This document shows, piece after piece, positions 41,537 through 49,368 of a DNA stretch of 64,000 nt. The DNA lies in contig CBDFLS010000002.1 in assembly GCA_965249185.1 (NCBI GenBank), positions 1,426,001-1,490,000 of the forward strand. The letters are read 5' to 3'. The position numbers and the translations under genes were made by a program. Every line of letters begins with the position of its first letter. The first letter of the stretch is position 1. The notes beneath the pieces are model-generated. The model made no database searches. It had not been told where the DNA came from and saw only the letters and a program-made list of their open reading frames with translations. Source of the DNA: CBDFLS01 sp965249185. GTDB lineage: Bacteria > Chloroflexota > Dehalococcoidia > Lucifugimonadales > Australimonadaceae.

Positions 41537-42106
41537 TCACGCCGTCGACTCTTGGTCCTCGGCCGTGAGCCGGTCGAAGGGCAGGTGGCGGTCCTCGTAG
41601 CGCGCCAGGATGAACGCCAGGTCGGCCACGCGGTTCAGGTAGCGCAGCAGCTCCGGGTTCTGGAGCAGCCCCTGCTCGTGGAGGGCGACGACCCGGCGCT
41701 CGGCGCGCCGCAGCACCGTCCGGGCCACGTCCAGCGCCGCCGACGCGGCCGAAGCGCCCGGAATGATGAACGACCGGGGCAACTCGATCCGCGCGCTCAA
41801 CTCGTCGATGGTCTTCTCGATGCGCTCCGTCATCTCCGCGGTCACCACGCTGAAGTGCTTCTGGAGCTTGGCGTACTCGGCGGGGTCGGTGGCCAGTTCC
41901 GCGCCCACGGTGAACAGCTCCCGCTGCACCTGCTTCACCACCTCCCGCACGTGCGGCTCCTGGGACAGCGCCCTGGCCAGCCCCAGGAGCGAGACTGCCT
42001 CGTCGGTGGTGCCGTAGGCCTCACAGCGGGGGTCCGTTTTCGATACTCGCCCCCCGTAGAGGAGGCCCGTCTCGCCGCTGTCGCCGCCTTTGGTGTAGAT
42101 ACGCAT
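41537..42106 (-). CDS. Cob(I)alamin adenosyltransferase, PduO type
   Basis: A 189-residue ATP:corrinoid adenosyltransferase making adenosylcobalamin. RIYTKGGDSGETGLLYGGRVSKTDPRCEAYGTTDEA at the N-terminus (ATP site), and FIIPGASAASAALDVARTVLRRAERRVVAL with the catalytic/ATP-binding RxxxRxxER region, ending YLNRVADLAFILAR, are the PduO/ACA signatures. Start ATG 42106; an upstream TATAAT (42131-42136, minus strand) would give a leader of about 20 bases. No cobalamin riboswitch was noticed upstream. Confidence 0.95.
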   Translation of the reverse strand: MRIYTKGGDSGETGLLYGGRVSKTDPRCEAYGTTDEAVSLLGLARALSQEPHVREVVKQVQRELFTVGAELATDPAEYAKLQKHFSVVTAEMTERIEKTIDELSARIELPRSFIIPGASAASAALDVARTVLRRAERRVVALHEQGLLQNPELLRYLNRVADLAFILARYEDRHLPFDRLTAEDQESTA

Positions 42107-42130
42107 AGCCGCTCCTGGTCCGTCCGCCGA

Positions 42131-42136
42131 ATTATA
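42131..42136 (-). promoter_or_regulatory. Predicted -10 element of the cobalamin adenosyltransferase gene
   Basis: TATAAT on the minus strand, 25 bases from the ATG, which leaves a leader of about 19 bases. Confidence 0.5.
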
Positions 42137-42211
42137 GCACCGGCCCGGTGGGCAGCCGTGGCGGTGGCCCCGTTCGGTAGCACGAACGAGCGACAACGTG
42201 TCATCAGGCTA

Positions 42212-42240
42212 TTGCAATCCGGCTTTCAACACCGTATTTT
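42212..42240 (+). promoter_or_regulatory. Predicted promoter of the zinc-ribbon gene
   Basis: TTGCAA (42212-42217) and TATTTT (42235-42240) with a 17-base spacer, about 58 bases before the ATG at 42298. Confidence 0.45.
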
Positions 42241-42297
42241 TTATCGTCCGGTAAGCGAGTCGATATTACCATCTTCACATCGACTCAGAGGAATAGC

Positions 42298-42491
42298 ATG
42301 ATGCGAGTGATCTACCTTCGGGCATGCCCAAGTGCTCCGGCGACCTCCGGCCGGTGACCGATATGTTCGGCAGCTATCTGGCGTGTATCCAGTGCGGCAA
42401 CACCCTCTATTCGGACAGCCACGGGCGCTTTCTCGGCGCCCGGACGTCCAAGGACGGCGTTTCAGCCGAGACGGTCCAGAGCAAGAGCTAG
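42298..42491 (+). pseudogene. Small zinc-ribbon protein with a frameshift in a C run
   Basis: From ATG 42298 (AGAGGA upstream) the frame reads MMRVIYLRAC and then needs a fourth C in the CCC run at 42327-42329 to give CPKCSGDLRPVTDMFGSYLA and CIQCGNTLYSDSHGRFLGAR, ending at TAG 42489-42491. Repaired, this is a ~65-residue protein with two CxxC knuckles, a classic zinc ribbon with the conserved 'xGDL...D..G.YL.C.QCG' spacing. As written, the frame from the next ATG lacks the first cysteine. Probable regulator or uncharacterised zinc protein. Confidence 0.7.
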
Positions 42492-42651
42492 GCTGGCTCT
42501 TCCAGCCCCGTTCTTCCTTCCGTCGGCCACGTAGGATTGCGTCGTTCGCGGCGCATCTTCCGCCCCGCCGTTCCTTGACGCCGGGGTTGGCCGTGCCTAT
42601 AGTGATATGAGGAGCCGTGAGGAAGAACACAGTTCCAACCGGGGTTACCGT

Positions 42652-42990
42652 ATGACAACCACACACCAGCCGCTGACCATCTCCATCACCGAGAACGCCG
42701 CTAGTCACGTCAAGGGGTTTACGCAGAAGGACGAGGCGGGGCTGCGGGTCGCTGTGAAGGGCGGTGGCTGCTCCGGCCTCACCTACGAGCTGCAAGTCGT
42801 CGATGGCCCGGGGGAGAACGAGAAGGTCATCAAGCAGCACGGCGTCTCGCTCTACATCGACAAGAAGAGCTACGTGTTCCTGGCGGGCACCGAGCTCGAC
42901 TACTCCGGCGGCCTCAACGGGAAGGGGTTCGTGTTCAACAACCCCAACGCAAAGACGACTTGCGGCTGCGGCACCTCCTTCTCCGTCTGA
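42652..42990 (+). CDS. erpA: Iron-sulfur cluster assembly/insertion protein (IscA/ErpA/HesB type)
   Basis: A 112-residue A-type carrier that holds and passes iron-sulfur clusters. The three conserved cysteines are in GGGCSGLTYEL and TTCGCGTSF; YSGGLNGKGFVFNNPNA is the usual stretch before the last two. It is followed 73 bases later by ygfZ, a known partner in cluster repair and delivery. The start is ATG 42652. The subgroup (ErpA versus IscA or SufA) cannot be fixed by sequence reading alone. Confidence 0.9.
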   Translation: MTTTHQPLTISITENAASHVKGFTQKDEAGLRVAVKGGGCSGLTYELQVVDGPGENEKVIKQHGVSLYIDKKSYVFLAGTELDYSGGLNGKGFVFNNPNAKTTCGCGTSFSV

Positions 42991-43063
42991 TTGCGGATGA
43001 CGCTTCGACGCGGCTGTCGGCTCGTGAAGGAGCCGGCGGCGCTCGTTGTATAGGTCCGATGCG

Positions 43064-44164
43064 ATGACAAGCAACCTTCTCACTCAAGCGCAGCCCGGCC
43101 ACTACGGCGATCCAGCGGCTGAGTACGCCGCGCTGCTGGAGGGCGTAGCCCTGGTGGGCCGCTCGTCCGCCGGCCGGGTGCGGGTCGGCGGCGCCGACGG
43201 CCTGGACCTGCTGGACCGGCTCTCCACCAACAAGATGGCCGCCCTCGCCGCCGGGGAGGGTGCGCCCACCGTGGTCACCACCAACAAGGGCAGGGTGGTG
43301 GACCTGCTGCTGGTCACCGTGCGGTCGGACCACCTGCTCTATCTCACCAGCCCCGGGCGCCAGTCGGCGGTGATGGAGTGGCTCGATTTCTACACCTTCT
43401 CCGAGGATGTCGCCGTCAAGGACCTGACCGAGACGACGGCCCTGTTCGTCCTGGCGGGGCCTCGAGCCAAGGCGCTGCTGGAGAGCGTGGGCGCGCCCGT
43501 TGGCGGTCTCCCCCGGTTCCACTCGCGGGAGGTGGTGGCGGCGGGGGTCGAAGCGCTGGTCTGGCACACCCTGGGCGCCGGGGCCGAGACGTACGAGCTC
43601 CTGGCGCCCCGGACGGAGGCGTCGCGGCTCTGGGACGGCTTGCGGGCGGCCGGGGCCATCCCCGTGGGTCAGGAGGCGTGGGAGGCCTGTCGCGTCGCTC
43701 GCGGCGTGCCCGTGTACGGGGCCGAGTTCGGCGAAGACACGAACCCGCTGGAGAGCGGCCTGAAGGGCGCCATCAGCTTCAATAAGGGGTGCTACGTGGG
43801 CCAGGAGGTGGTGGCACGGCTGGACACCTACCGCAAGGTGCAGCGTCGTCTCATGGCCGCCGTCCTCAGCGGGCCCGCCAAGGTGGGTGACGCCCTGCTC
43901 GCCCTCCGTCCGCCGGAGTCCGATCTGATCGCTCCGCCTGGAGCGGGGCAGGCCCCGGCTGGAGCGGGGCAGGCCGGCGAACGCAAGGTGGGCAAGCTGA
44001 CATCGGTGGCCCGGGTGCCGGCCGGCGGTGCCTACGTGGCCCTGGCCCTGGTGCGCAGCGAGCACGCCGTCGATGGCGCCGCCCTCGCCGTGGTGCCGGG
44101 CGACGTCACCGCCACGCTCTCCACGCCCGCCTACGCGCTGGCCACCGAGCCCGCCGAGGCGTAG
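43064..44164 (+). CDS. ygfZ: YgfZ/GcvT-like folate-binding protein involved in iron-sulfur maintenance
   Basis: A 366-residue protein of the aminomethyltransferase (GcvT) fold. The hallmark of the YgfZ branch, KGCYVGQEVVAR, with the functional Cys, lies near residue 245; RVRVGGADGLDLLDRLSTNKM and TNKGRVVDLLLV near the N-terminus are family-typical. The C-terminal OB-like domain is interrupted by a short Gly/Ala/Pro duplication (PPGAGQAPAGAGQAG, from an imperfect repeat near 43939-43975). YgfZ/IBA57 helps [4Fe-4S] assembly together with an A-type carrier, matching the upstream erpA. Confidence 0.9.
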   Translation: MTSNLLTQAQPGHYGDPAAEYAALLEGVALVGRSSAGRVRVGGADGLDLLDRLSTNKMAALAAGEGAPTVVTTNKGRVVDLLLVTVRSDHLLYLTSPGRQSAVMEWLDFYTFSEDVAVKDLTETTALFVLAGPRAKALLESVGAPVGGLPRFHSREVVAAGVEALVWHTLGAGAETYELLAPRTEASRLWDGLRAAGAIPVGQEAWEACRVARGVPVYGAEFGEDTNPLESGLKGAISFNKGCYVGQEVVARLDTYRKVQRRLMAAVLSGPAKVGDALLALRPPESDLIAPPGAGQAPAGAGQAGERKVGKLTSVARVPAGGAYVALALVRSEHAVDGAALAVVPGDVTATLSTPAYALATEPAEA

Positions 44165-44173
44165 GCCCGCCGC

Positions 44174-44947
44174 CTACTCCTTAGGCGCCGGCTCGGGGGA
44201 CTCCGGTTCAGGCCGGCGCGGGCCCAGGTAGAAGTACTTGAACGACTCGGCGTACTCCATGCCGCGTTCGCCGGCGCTGTGGCGGGCCATGCTCCGCACG
44301 AAGTCGCCGAACCCCTCGCCGGGGTCCTTGATCTGGCTCTTGTGGGCTTTCAGCGCCTCGATCTTCTTCTCGATGGTCCCGGAGATGTCGATGGCCACGT
44401 CGGCCTCCTCGCCGCGCATGCCCACGTAGAGGTGGTCCACGACGTGCGGGAGCAGTCCCTCCTCGGCGACAAGCTCTGGGAAGACGTGATAGTCGCGGGC
44501 CGAGGGGAAGACGGCGTCCAGGGTGGCCTCGGCGGCGGCCCGGTGGTCGGGGTGGTTCACGAAGTTGCCGGTCCAGCGGGAGGGGTTGCCCGTGACCACG
44601 GCGCTGGGCCTGTGCCGGCGGATCATCCGCACGATCTCCTTGCGGAGCGCCAGGTCGCTCACCAGCATGCCGTCCTCGTGGCGCAGGAACTCCACGTCCT
44701 TCACGCCCAGGATCCGGCACACCTCCCGTTGCTCCTGCTCGCGGACGACGGCCAGCTCGGCCGGCACCACCTCCGGGTCTGAGGTCCCCTTATCGCCGCT
44801 GGTGCAGAGCACGTAGACGACCTCCCGCCCCTCGCCGGTCCACTTGGCCACGCTGCCCGAGGACATGAACTCGGCGTCGTCGGGGTGGGCCACCACCACC
44901 ATGATCCGGTCGCCCGGCCCCGTATGCGCTGGTTTCTGGAATACCAA
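44174..44947 (-). CDS. PIG-L family LmbE-like deacetylase
   Basis: A 257-residue zinc hydrolase. VVVAHPDDAEFMSSGSVAKW carries the AHPDDxE zinc motif near residue 20, and NHPDHRAAAEATLDAVFPSARD the downstream His-x-x-His-type element. Family members remove acetyl groups from N-acetylglucosamine conjugates (GlcNAc-PI, GlcNAc-malate in bacillithiol synthesis, mycothiol precursors). Which substrate applies here is unknown. Convergent with ygfZ and 33 bases downstream of fabG; possibly read through with the fatty-acid cluster. Confidence 0.9.
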   Translation of the reverse strand: MVFQKPAHTGPGDRIMVVVAHPDDAEFMSSGSVAKWTGEGREVVYVLCTSGDKGTSDPEVVPAELAVVREQEQREVCRILGVKDVEFLRHEDGMLVSDLALRKEIVRMIRRHRPSAVVTGNPSRWTGNFVNHPDHRAAAEATLDAVFPSARDYHVFPELVAEEGLLPHVVDHLYVGMRGEEADVAIDISGTIEKKIEALKAHKSQIKDPGEGFGDFVRSMARHSAGERGMEYAESFKYFYLGPRRPEPESPEPAPKE

Positions 44948-44980
44948 GGTCTGCTCCTTTAGGCGATTATAGGTAGGCGG

Positions 44981-45727
44981 CTATAGGCTGAGCCCGCCGT
45001 CGACGCCGATAGCCTGGCCCGTGATGTAGCCCGCCTCATCGCTGACGAGAAAGGCTACCACGGCGGCCACCTCTTCGGGCGACCCGAAGCGGTCCAGGGA
45101 GATGCGCTCCTTGATGGCCGCCTTCGTCTCCTCCGAGAGGGTCTCCACCATGCTGGTGGCGATGAACCCCGGCGTGAGCGCGTTGGCCGTGATGTTGCGG
45201 GACGCCATCTCGCGAGCCACGGTGCGGGTGAAGCCGATGAGCCCCGCCTTGGCGGCCGTGTAGTTGGCCTGGCCCGGGTTGCCCGCCAGGGCCACCACCG
45301 ACGACATGTTGACGATGCGCCCCCAGCGCTGGCGCGTCATGGGCCGGAGCACGGCCTTGGTGCACAGGAAGGCCCCCTTCAGGTTCGTGTCCAGCACCTG
45401 GTCCCAGTCGTCCTCCGAGAGCCGCAGCAGCAGGTTGTCGCGGGTGATGCCGGCGTTGTTGACCAGAATGTCCACGCCTCCCCAGGCGTCCGTCACCTCC
45501 TGGACCATCGCCTTCACCTGACCGGCCTGGGCGACGTCGGCCTGGATGGCCAGGGCCGTGCCGCCGACGGCCTCGATCTCCCGCACCACCTCGGCGGCCC
45601 GCTCCCGGCCCGTGTTGTAGTTCACCGCCACCCGGGCGCCCTCGGCCGCCAGGCGCAGCGCCACGGCCCGGCCGATGCCCTGGCTGGCCCCGGTCACGAG
45701 CGCCCGCCGCCCATCCAATCTCGTCAT
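44981..45727 (-). CDS. fabG: 3-oxoacyl-[acyl-carrier-protein] reductase
   Basis: A 248-residue short-chain dehydrogenase. TGASQGIGRAVALRLAAEGARVAVNYN (NAD(P)-binding), ILVNNAGITRDNLLLRL (NNAG plus catalytic Asn), IVNMSSVVALAGNPGQANYTAAKAGLIGFT (catalytic Ser, Tyr-x-x-x-Lys) and the FabG end VTGQAIGVDGGLSL (YITGQAIGVDGG) are present. It is separated by only 9 bases from plsX and forms the end of the hadA-hadB-plsX-fabG group. Confidence 0.94.
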   Translation of the reverse strand: MTRLDGRRALVTGASQGIGRAVALRLAAEGARVAVNYNTGRERAAEVVREIEAVGGTALAIQADVAQAGQVKAMVQEVTDAWGGVDILVNNAGITRDNLLLRLSEDDWDQVLDTNLKGAFLCTKAVLRPMTRQRWGRIVNMSSVVALAGNPGQANYTAAKAGLIGFTRTVAREMASRNITANALTPGFIATSMVETLSEETKAAIKERISLDRFGSPEEVAAVVAFLVSDEAGYITGQAIGVDGGLSL

Positions 45728-45736
45728 GGCTCGCCT

Positions 45737-46756
45737 TTACTCCACCGTGGGCTGGGGATCGACCGGGGTCCGCTGGAGTACCAGCGCCAGCTCCTGGCGC
45801 ATGTTCTCCACCAAACGCAACTCCAGCATCCGCTGGGCCATGGCGATGGCGCCGGTGATGCTCTCGGCCCTGGACCTGCCGTGGCCGATGACGACGCTCC
45901 CGTTGACCCCGAAGAGCACTCCCCCGGCGCCCTCGGCGGCGCTTGCCAGCCCCCGCAGGTGCTGGACCGCCGGGGCGTCTGGGCCCAGCGCCTCGCTCAG
46001 ATAGCGCGCGGTGGCGTGGCCTAGCCCCTCCGTGTACTTCAGCAGCACGTTCCCCACGAACCCGTCGCATACCACCACGTCGGCCTTGTCCAGGAACACC
46101 TCGTGCCCCTCGATGTTGCCCACGAAGTTCAGCCCGCTGGCCTCGAAGAGGGGATACGCCTCCTGGACCTGGCGGTTCCCCTTGTTCGCCTCGGCGCCCA
46201 CGCTGAGCAGGGCCACTCGCGGCTCATGGATCCGCAGGAAGAGCCGCGAGAAGGTGCAGCCCAGGACGGCGAAGCTGAGGAGCTGGGAGGGCCGGCAGTC
46301 GAGCTGCGTGCCCAGGTCGATGAGCGAGGTGCGGGGCGCCAGGCTGATGAATGGCCCGCCGAGGGTCGGGCGCTCCAGCCCGGGGAAGAGGCCCAGGGCC
46401 AGGACCGCCGCGCCCATGGCGGCGCCCGTGGAGCCCATGGTCACCATCGCGTCGGCGGTGCCCTCCTTCACCAGGCCGGTGGCCACGGCCACGGAGGCCC
46501 GGGGCTTCTGCCGCAGCGCCCGCACCGGCTGCTCGCCCTCCATGACCACCCCCTCCGAGGGCACGACCTCCAGTTGCAGGCCGTCGGTGGCGTGCCTGCC
46601 CAGCTCCCCGCGGACCGCGTCGGGGTCGCCCACCAGCAGCACGCGGACCCCGGTGTCGCGGGCGGCAACGATAGCGCCCTTCACCGGCGCGGCGGGGGCG
46701 TCGTCGCCGCCCATGGCGTCCAGGGCGATGGTGTAGGGCGGGTGGTCGTCGGTCAC
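45737..46756 (-). CDS. plsX: Phosphate acyltransferase PlsX
   Basis: A 339-residue enzyme making acyl-phosphate from acyl-ACP for phospholipid synthesis. IALDAMGGDDAPAAPVKGAIVAA, MTMGSTGAAMGAAVLALGLFPGLERP, LIDLGTQLDCRPSQLLSFAVLG, EANKGN and GFVGNVLLKYTEGLG are PlsX signatures. Start ATG 46756. The gene lies between the split dehydratase pair and fabG, a common fatty-acid/phospholipid arrangement. Confidence 0.95.
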   Translation of the reverse strand: MTDDHPPYTIALDAMGGDDAPAAPVKGAIVAARDTGVRVLLVGDPDAVRGELGRHATDGLQLEVVPSEGVVMEGEQPVRALRQKPRASVAVATGLVKEGTADAMVTMGSTGAAMGAAVLALGLFPGLERPTLGGPFISLAPRTSLIDLGTQLDCRPSQLLSFAVLGCTFSRLFLRIHEPRVALLSVGAEANKGNRQVQEAYPLFEASGLNFVGNIEGHEVFLDKADVVVCDGFVGNVLLKYTEGLGHATARYLSEALGPDAPAVQHLRGLASAAEGAGGVLFGVNGSVVIGHGRSRAESITGAIAMAQRMLELRLVENMRQELALVLQRTPVDPQPTVE

Positions 46757-46787
46757 TTATGCGCCTTGTGCGGGTGGATTGCCCGGC

Positions 46788-47189
46788 TCATCCCGCGGGC
46801 CAGGGGACCCTGGCCTCGCCGGTGATCACCGGCTCCTGGGACTGGTTGCGGCAGGCCACATTGTAAGCCGCCTCGCCCGGCACGTCGCCCCCCTCGCGCA
46901 GCGAGCCCTCGGTGGTGACCACGTCGCCGGGGTAGACCGGGGCCCTGAACCTCAACTTGAGCTTACCGCCGGTCAGCCAGTCCATGCCGAAGGCGTGGGT
47001 CATCATCTCCGAGAGGAAGGCCAGCACCAGCATGCCGTGGGCGATGGTCCCCCCGTACTGCGTGCCCGCCGCGAAGGCCGGGTCCAGGTGCAGCGGGTTG
47101 TGGTCGCCGCTGGCATCGGCGTAGCGGGCGATCTGGGCCTGGGTCACGGCGTGCACCAGCGCGGGCAGGGTTGCGGGAGGCGAGGCCAC
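46788..47189 (-). CDS. MaoC-type dehydratase, HadB-like subunit
   Basis: A 133-residue hot-dog protein. The active-site motif of MaoC hydratase 2 enzymes is clear: ARYADASGDHNPLHLDPAFA (Asp and His), followed by GGTIAHGMLVLAFLSEMM and LKLRFRAPVYPGDVVTT. GTG 47189 shares one base with the upstream gene's stop (TAGTG), consistent with coupled translation. Together with its neighbour it should form a heterodimer that dehydrates 3-hydroxyacyl-ACP (HadAB style). Confidence 0.88.
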   Translation of the reverse strand: MASPPATLPALVHAVTQAQIARYADASGDHNPLHLDPAFAAGTQYGGTIAHGMLVLAFLSEMMTHAFGMDWLTGGKLKLRFRAPVYPGDVVTTEGSLREGGDVPGEAAYNVACRNQSQEPVITGEARVPWPAG

Positions 47190-47587
47190 TAGGCGGGAGC
47201 CTCCACCGGCACGATGATGCTGGCGCGTCCCGCCACCACCGGCCGGCTCTCGTGGGTCACCTGGAACCGCAGCGCCAGTAGCCGGTTGCCGCCGCGCACC
47301 CCGTTGTCGGCGACGCTGGCCGTGCACCGCAGCGCGTCCCCCGGCTCGGCAACCGACGAGAGCTCCAGCTCCTGCCCCACGTGGACCGCACCCGCCGGCA
47401 GCTCCACCGCTCGCATCACCGCCGCCAGGGCCAGCGCTGCCACCGCCGTGGGCGGCACCGCCGTGCGCTCGTCGTAGACGGCGGACGTGTCCGCCGTCGC
47501 ATCGCGGTAGGCGGCTGACGCCTCGGGCGAGATGGTCAGCTCCTCGTCCACCAGCGATTGGCCGGGTATCAGCGTGCTCAGGTCCAT
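47189..47587 (-). CDS. FAS1-like dehydratase, HadA-like subunit
   Basis: A 132-residue hot-dog protein without the catalytic Asp-His pair. LSTLIPGQSLVDEELTISPE, SAYRDATADTSAVYDE (the position of the motif) and AGAVHVGQELELSSVAEPGDALRCTASVADNG match the FAS1_DH_region (HadA/HadC) family. Coupled to the HadB-like gene. A TATAAT (47598-47603, minus) lies only 10 bases upstream of the ATG, suggesting a very short leader. Confidence 0.85.
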   Translation of the reverse strand: MDLSTLIPGQSLVDEELTISPEASAAYRDATADTSAVYDERTAVPPTAVAALALAAVMRAVELPAGAVHVGQELELSSVAEPGDALRCTASVADNGVRGGNRLLALRFQVTHESRPVVAGRASIIVPVEAPA

Positions 47588-47597
47588 AAGCGCGCCG

Positions 47598-47603
47598 ATT
47601 ATA
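47598..47603 (-). promoter_or_regulatory. Predicted -10 element of the hadA-like operon
   Basis: TATAAT on the minus strand, abutting a degenerate GCAGGG repeat (47604-47635). The distance to the start codon allows almost no leader. Confidence 0.5.
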
Positions 47604-47709
47604 GCAGGGCTCGACCTGAACCCACGAGTGGGGCCGCAAACGATGGCCTTTGGCGGACGCGAGCTAACGAATGGAAGGCTTGGAGCGGGGGTGGACGAGG
47701 AATCTTTTT

Positions 47710-48554
47710 GGGTAAAGTCCCGTTTTAGCCACCGGATTAGCTTTGAAGCAGCTTGAACAATGTCTTAACCTGTTCTGGTCCCAACAGACGCCGATGATTG
47801 TAGCGCCAGACATACTCAGCAAGATAGAGGGGCAGCCGTTCTCGGCGGACTCCCCCCTTGGCTGCCAGACGCCGCTTGAGATAACCCCAGAAGCCCTCCA
47901 AGCCGTTGACGTGGCTCCCTTGCCGATCGCTGAACGCCTGGCTGTGGTCCACAAGCCGGTGGACCTAGCCCCCCGCTGCGACGCCCGTGTAGCTGGTAAA
48001 GGTGTCCGAGCAGACGATGGAGCCACGTTGCACGCGTTGGTGCAGGAGCGGCAGCAGCGTCTTGGCTTCCACGTTAGGTACCACTTGCGCCCACACCAGG
48101 CCACCTCGACACAGGATCCCAAAGACAGCTTGCTTAGTGGTTCCACGGCCCCGCTTCGTGCCCTGAACACGCTTTGCCAGGCGCCTGTTGCGCCAGGAAC
48201 CTCCCAGGTAGGTCTCGTCGACCTCCACCACGCCGGAGAAGACATGGGGAACGTCCCGGACCATGGCCTGGCGCACCACGATCAGGGCTCGCAGGACTCG
48301 CTTTCGCTCCAGACGGGCCTCCTGGGCAATCACCTCGGCACTCTGCCCCAAGACGAACCAGCGCAACAGTCGCCGCCACTCCCCTGGCGACAACCGAAGC
48401 GGCAGCGCCCTGGGCACCCACTCGTAGTGGCAGGCTGCACAACGACTCTTACCTCGCCGAATGCTCCAGCTCTTGGCGTGTTGACATCGAGGGCACCCAA
48501 TCTTCCGTCCCATGCCACCATTCTCTCACAGGTGGCTGTTTTGGGACTATACCC
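47710..48554 (-). mobile_element. IS1595-type insertion sequence, copy 2 (845 bp), nested in an IS1380 remnant
   Basis: Same length and ends as copy 1, with a perfect outer end GGGTAAAGTCCCG. The right side continues directly into the coding sequence of an IS1380-type transposase (reverse orientation), and the left side into unrelated DNA, so the IS1380 element has lost all sequence beyond this point. No target-site duplication. Confidence 0.9.
47737..48513 (-). pseudogene. IS1595-family transposase with one amber stop
   Basis: Identical to copy 1 except for a few substitutions. At 47965 the codon TAC (Tyr in GVAAGGYVHRLVD) is TAG, splitting the frame into about 182 and 71 residues. The TAG lies in the catalytic domain, so this copy makes no full transposase. 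No frameshift is present, unlike the other broken genes in this window. Confidence 0.93.
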
Positions 48555-48865
48555 TATAATCGTTGGCTGTCTCTGTGAGCCCCAGAGCGGCATCAAGCTC
48601 GCGGCATGCCAGGAGTCCGGCGTCCGAGGTGATGGTAGCGCCACGAAAATCCAGGCGGACTCTGCGGTCGAATTGGAGCTTCAAAGGGGTGTCGGAGCTT
48701 TCACCCATTGGGTGCCTCCAGCGAGATTGCGGTATCCAGAACTAGACCCGCTAGCTCGGCCAGTCTAGCACCCACACTGCCCATAATGCCCAGGTAGGCG
48801 GCTCAAATAGGCAGCACTCTTACCGGATTACGACGCACCCACGCGGCTGATCTGGGAAATGTGGG
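48555..48865 (-). mobile_element. 5' remnant of an IS1380-type element
   Basis: The reverse strand repeats 35236-35547 with few changes: the left end CCCACATTTCCC (at 48865), the leader and the first ~50 transposase codons (start ATG 48706-48708, MGESSDTPLKLQFDRRVRLDF...), ending where the IS1595 copy 2 begins. The first copy of this transposase is intact at 35393-36748. Confidence 0.9.
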
Positions 48866-48982
48866 ATAAAACGCCGCGTCGCCTGGGCAGAATGCCGCGC
48901 GATATGGGGTCTCCCCTTGCGGGTGCAGTCACGCCCTGCTAGACTCGCCCTTCGTGACTTTACGCAAAGGGGGGCTGCTTGA

Positions 48983-49357
48983 TTGACCACATTGGGACGA
49001 CATGTACTGCTGGACCTGCGTGAGTGTGACCGAAACAAGCTGGATGACCTGCCGTACCTGCGGGACACGATGCTCACGGCCGCCGAAGCGGTGGGGGCGA
49101 CGGTGATCGACCATATCTTTCACCAGTTCAGTCCCCAAGGTGTGACCGGGGTGGTGGCCATCGCGGAGTCCCACCTGTGCATTCACACCTGGCCGGAGCA
49201 CGGATATGCGGCAGTGGACATCTTCACCTGCGGCGACTCGTTCGATCCCAGGGAGGCGGCGACTCTGCTCATCGAGCGGCTGGACTCCAAGGATGCCGAT
49301 GTGAACGAGGTGCGGCGGGGCATTGCGGCCGCGCCGGTGGCGTTGCCGCAGGCGTAG
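48983..49357 (+). CDS. speD: S-adenosylmethionine decarboxylase, class 1B (processed)
   Basis: A 124-residue proenzyme supplying decarboxylated SAM for spermidine. The self-cleavage site is AES/HLCIHTWPE: numbering from the TTG start, Ser63 becomes the pyruvoyl group, and His68 and Cys83 sit exactly where the Thermotoga maritima enzyme has them. HVLLDLRECD and FSPQGVTGVVAIAESH are also typical. The TTG 48983 start directly follows a TGA and a GGGGGG ribosome-binding stretch; no ATG or GTG serves better. It is 11 bases upstream of speE. Confidence 0.93.
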   Translation: MTTLGRHVLLDLRECDRNKLDDLPYLRDTMLTAAEAVGATVIDHIFHQFSPQGVTGVVAIAESHLCIHTWPEHGYAAVDIFTCGDSFDPREAATLLIERLDSKDADVNEVRRGIAAAPVALPQA

Positions 49358-49368
49358 TTTCTGTACGC

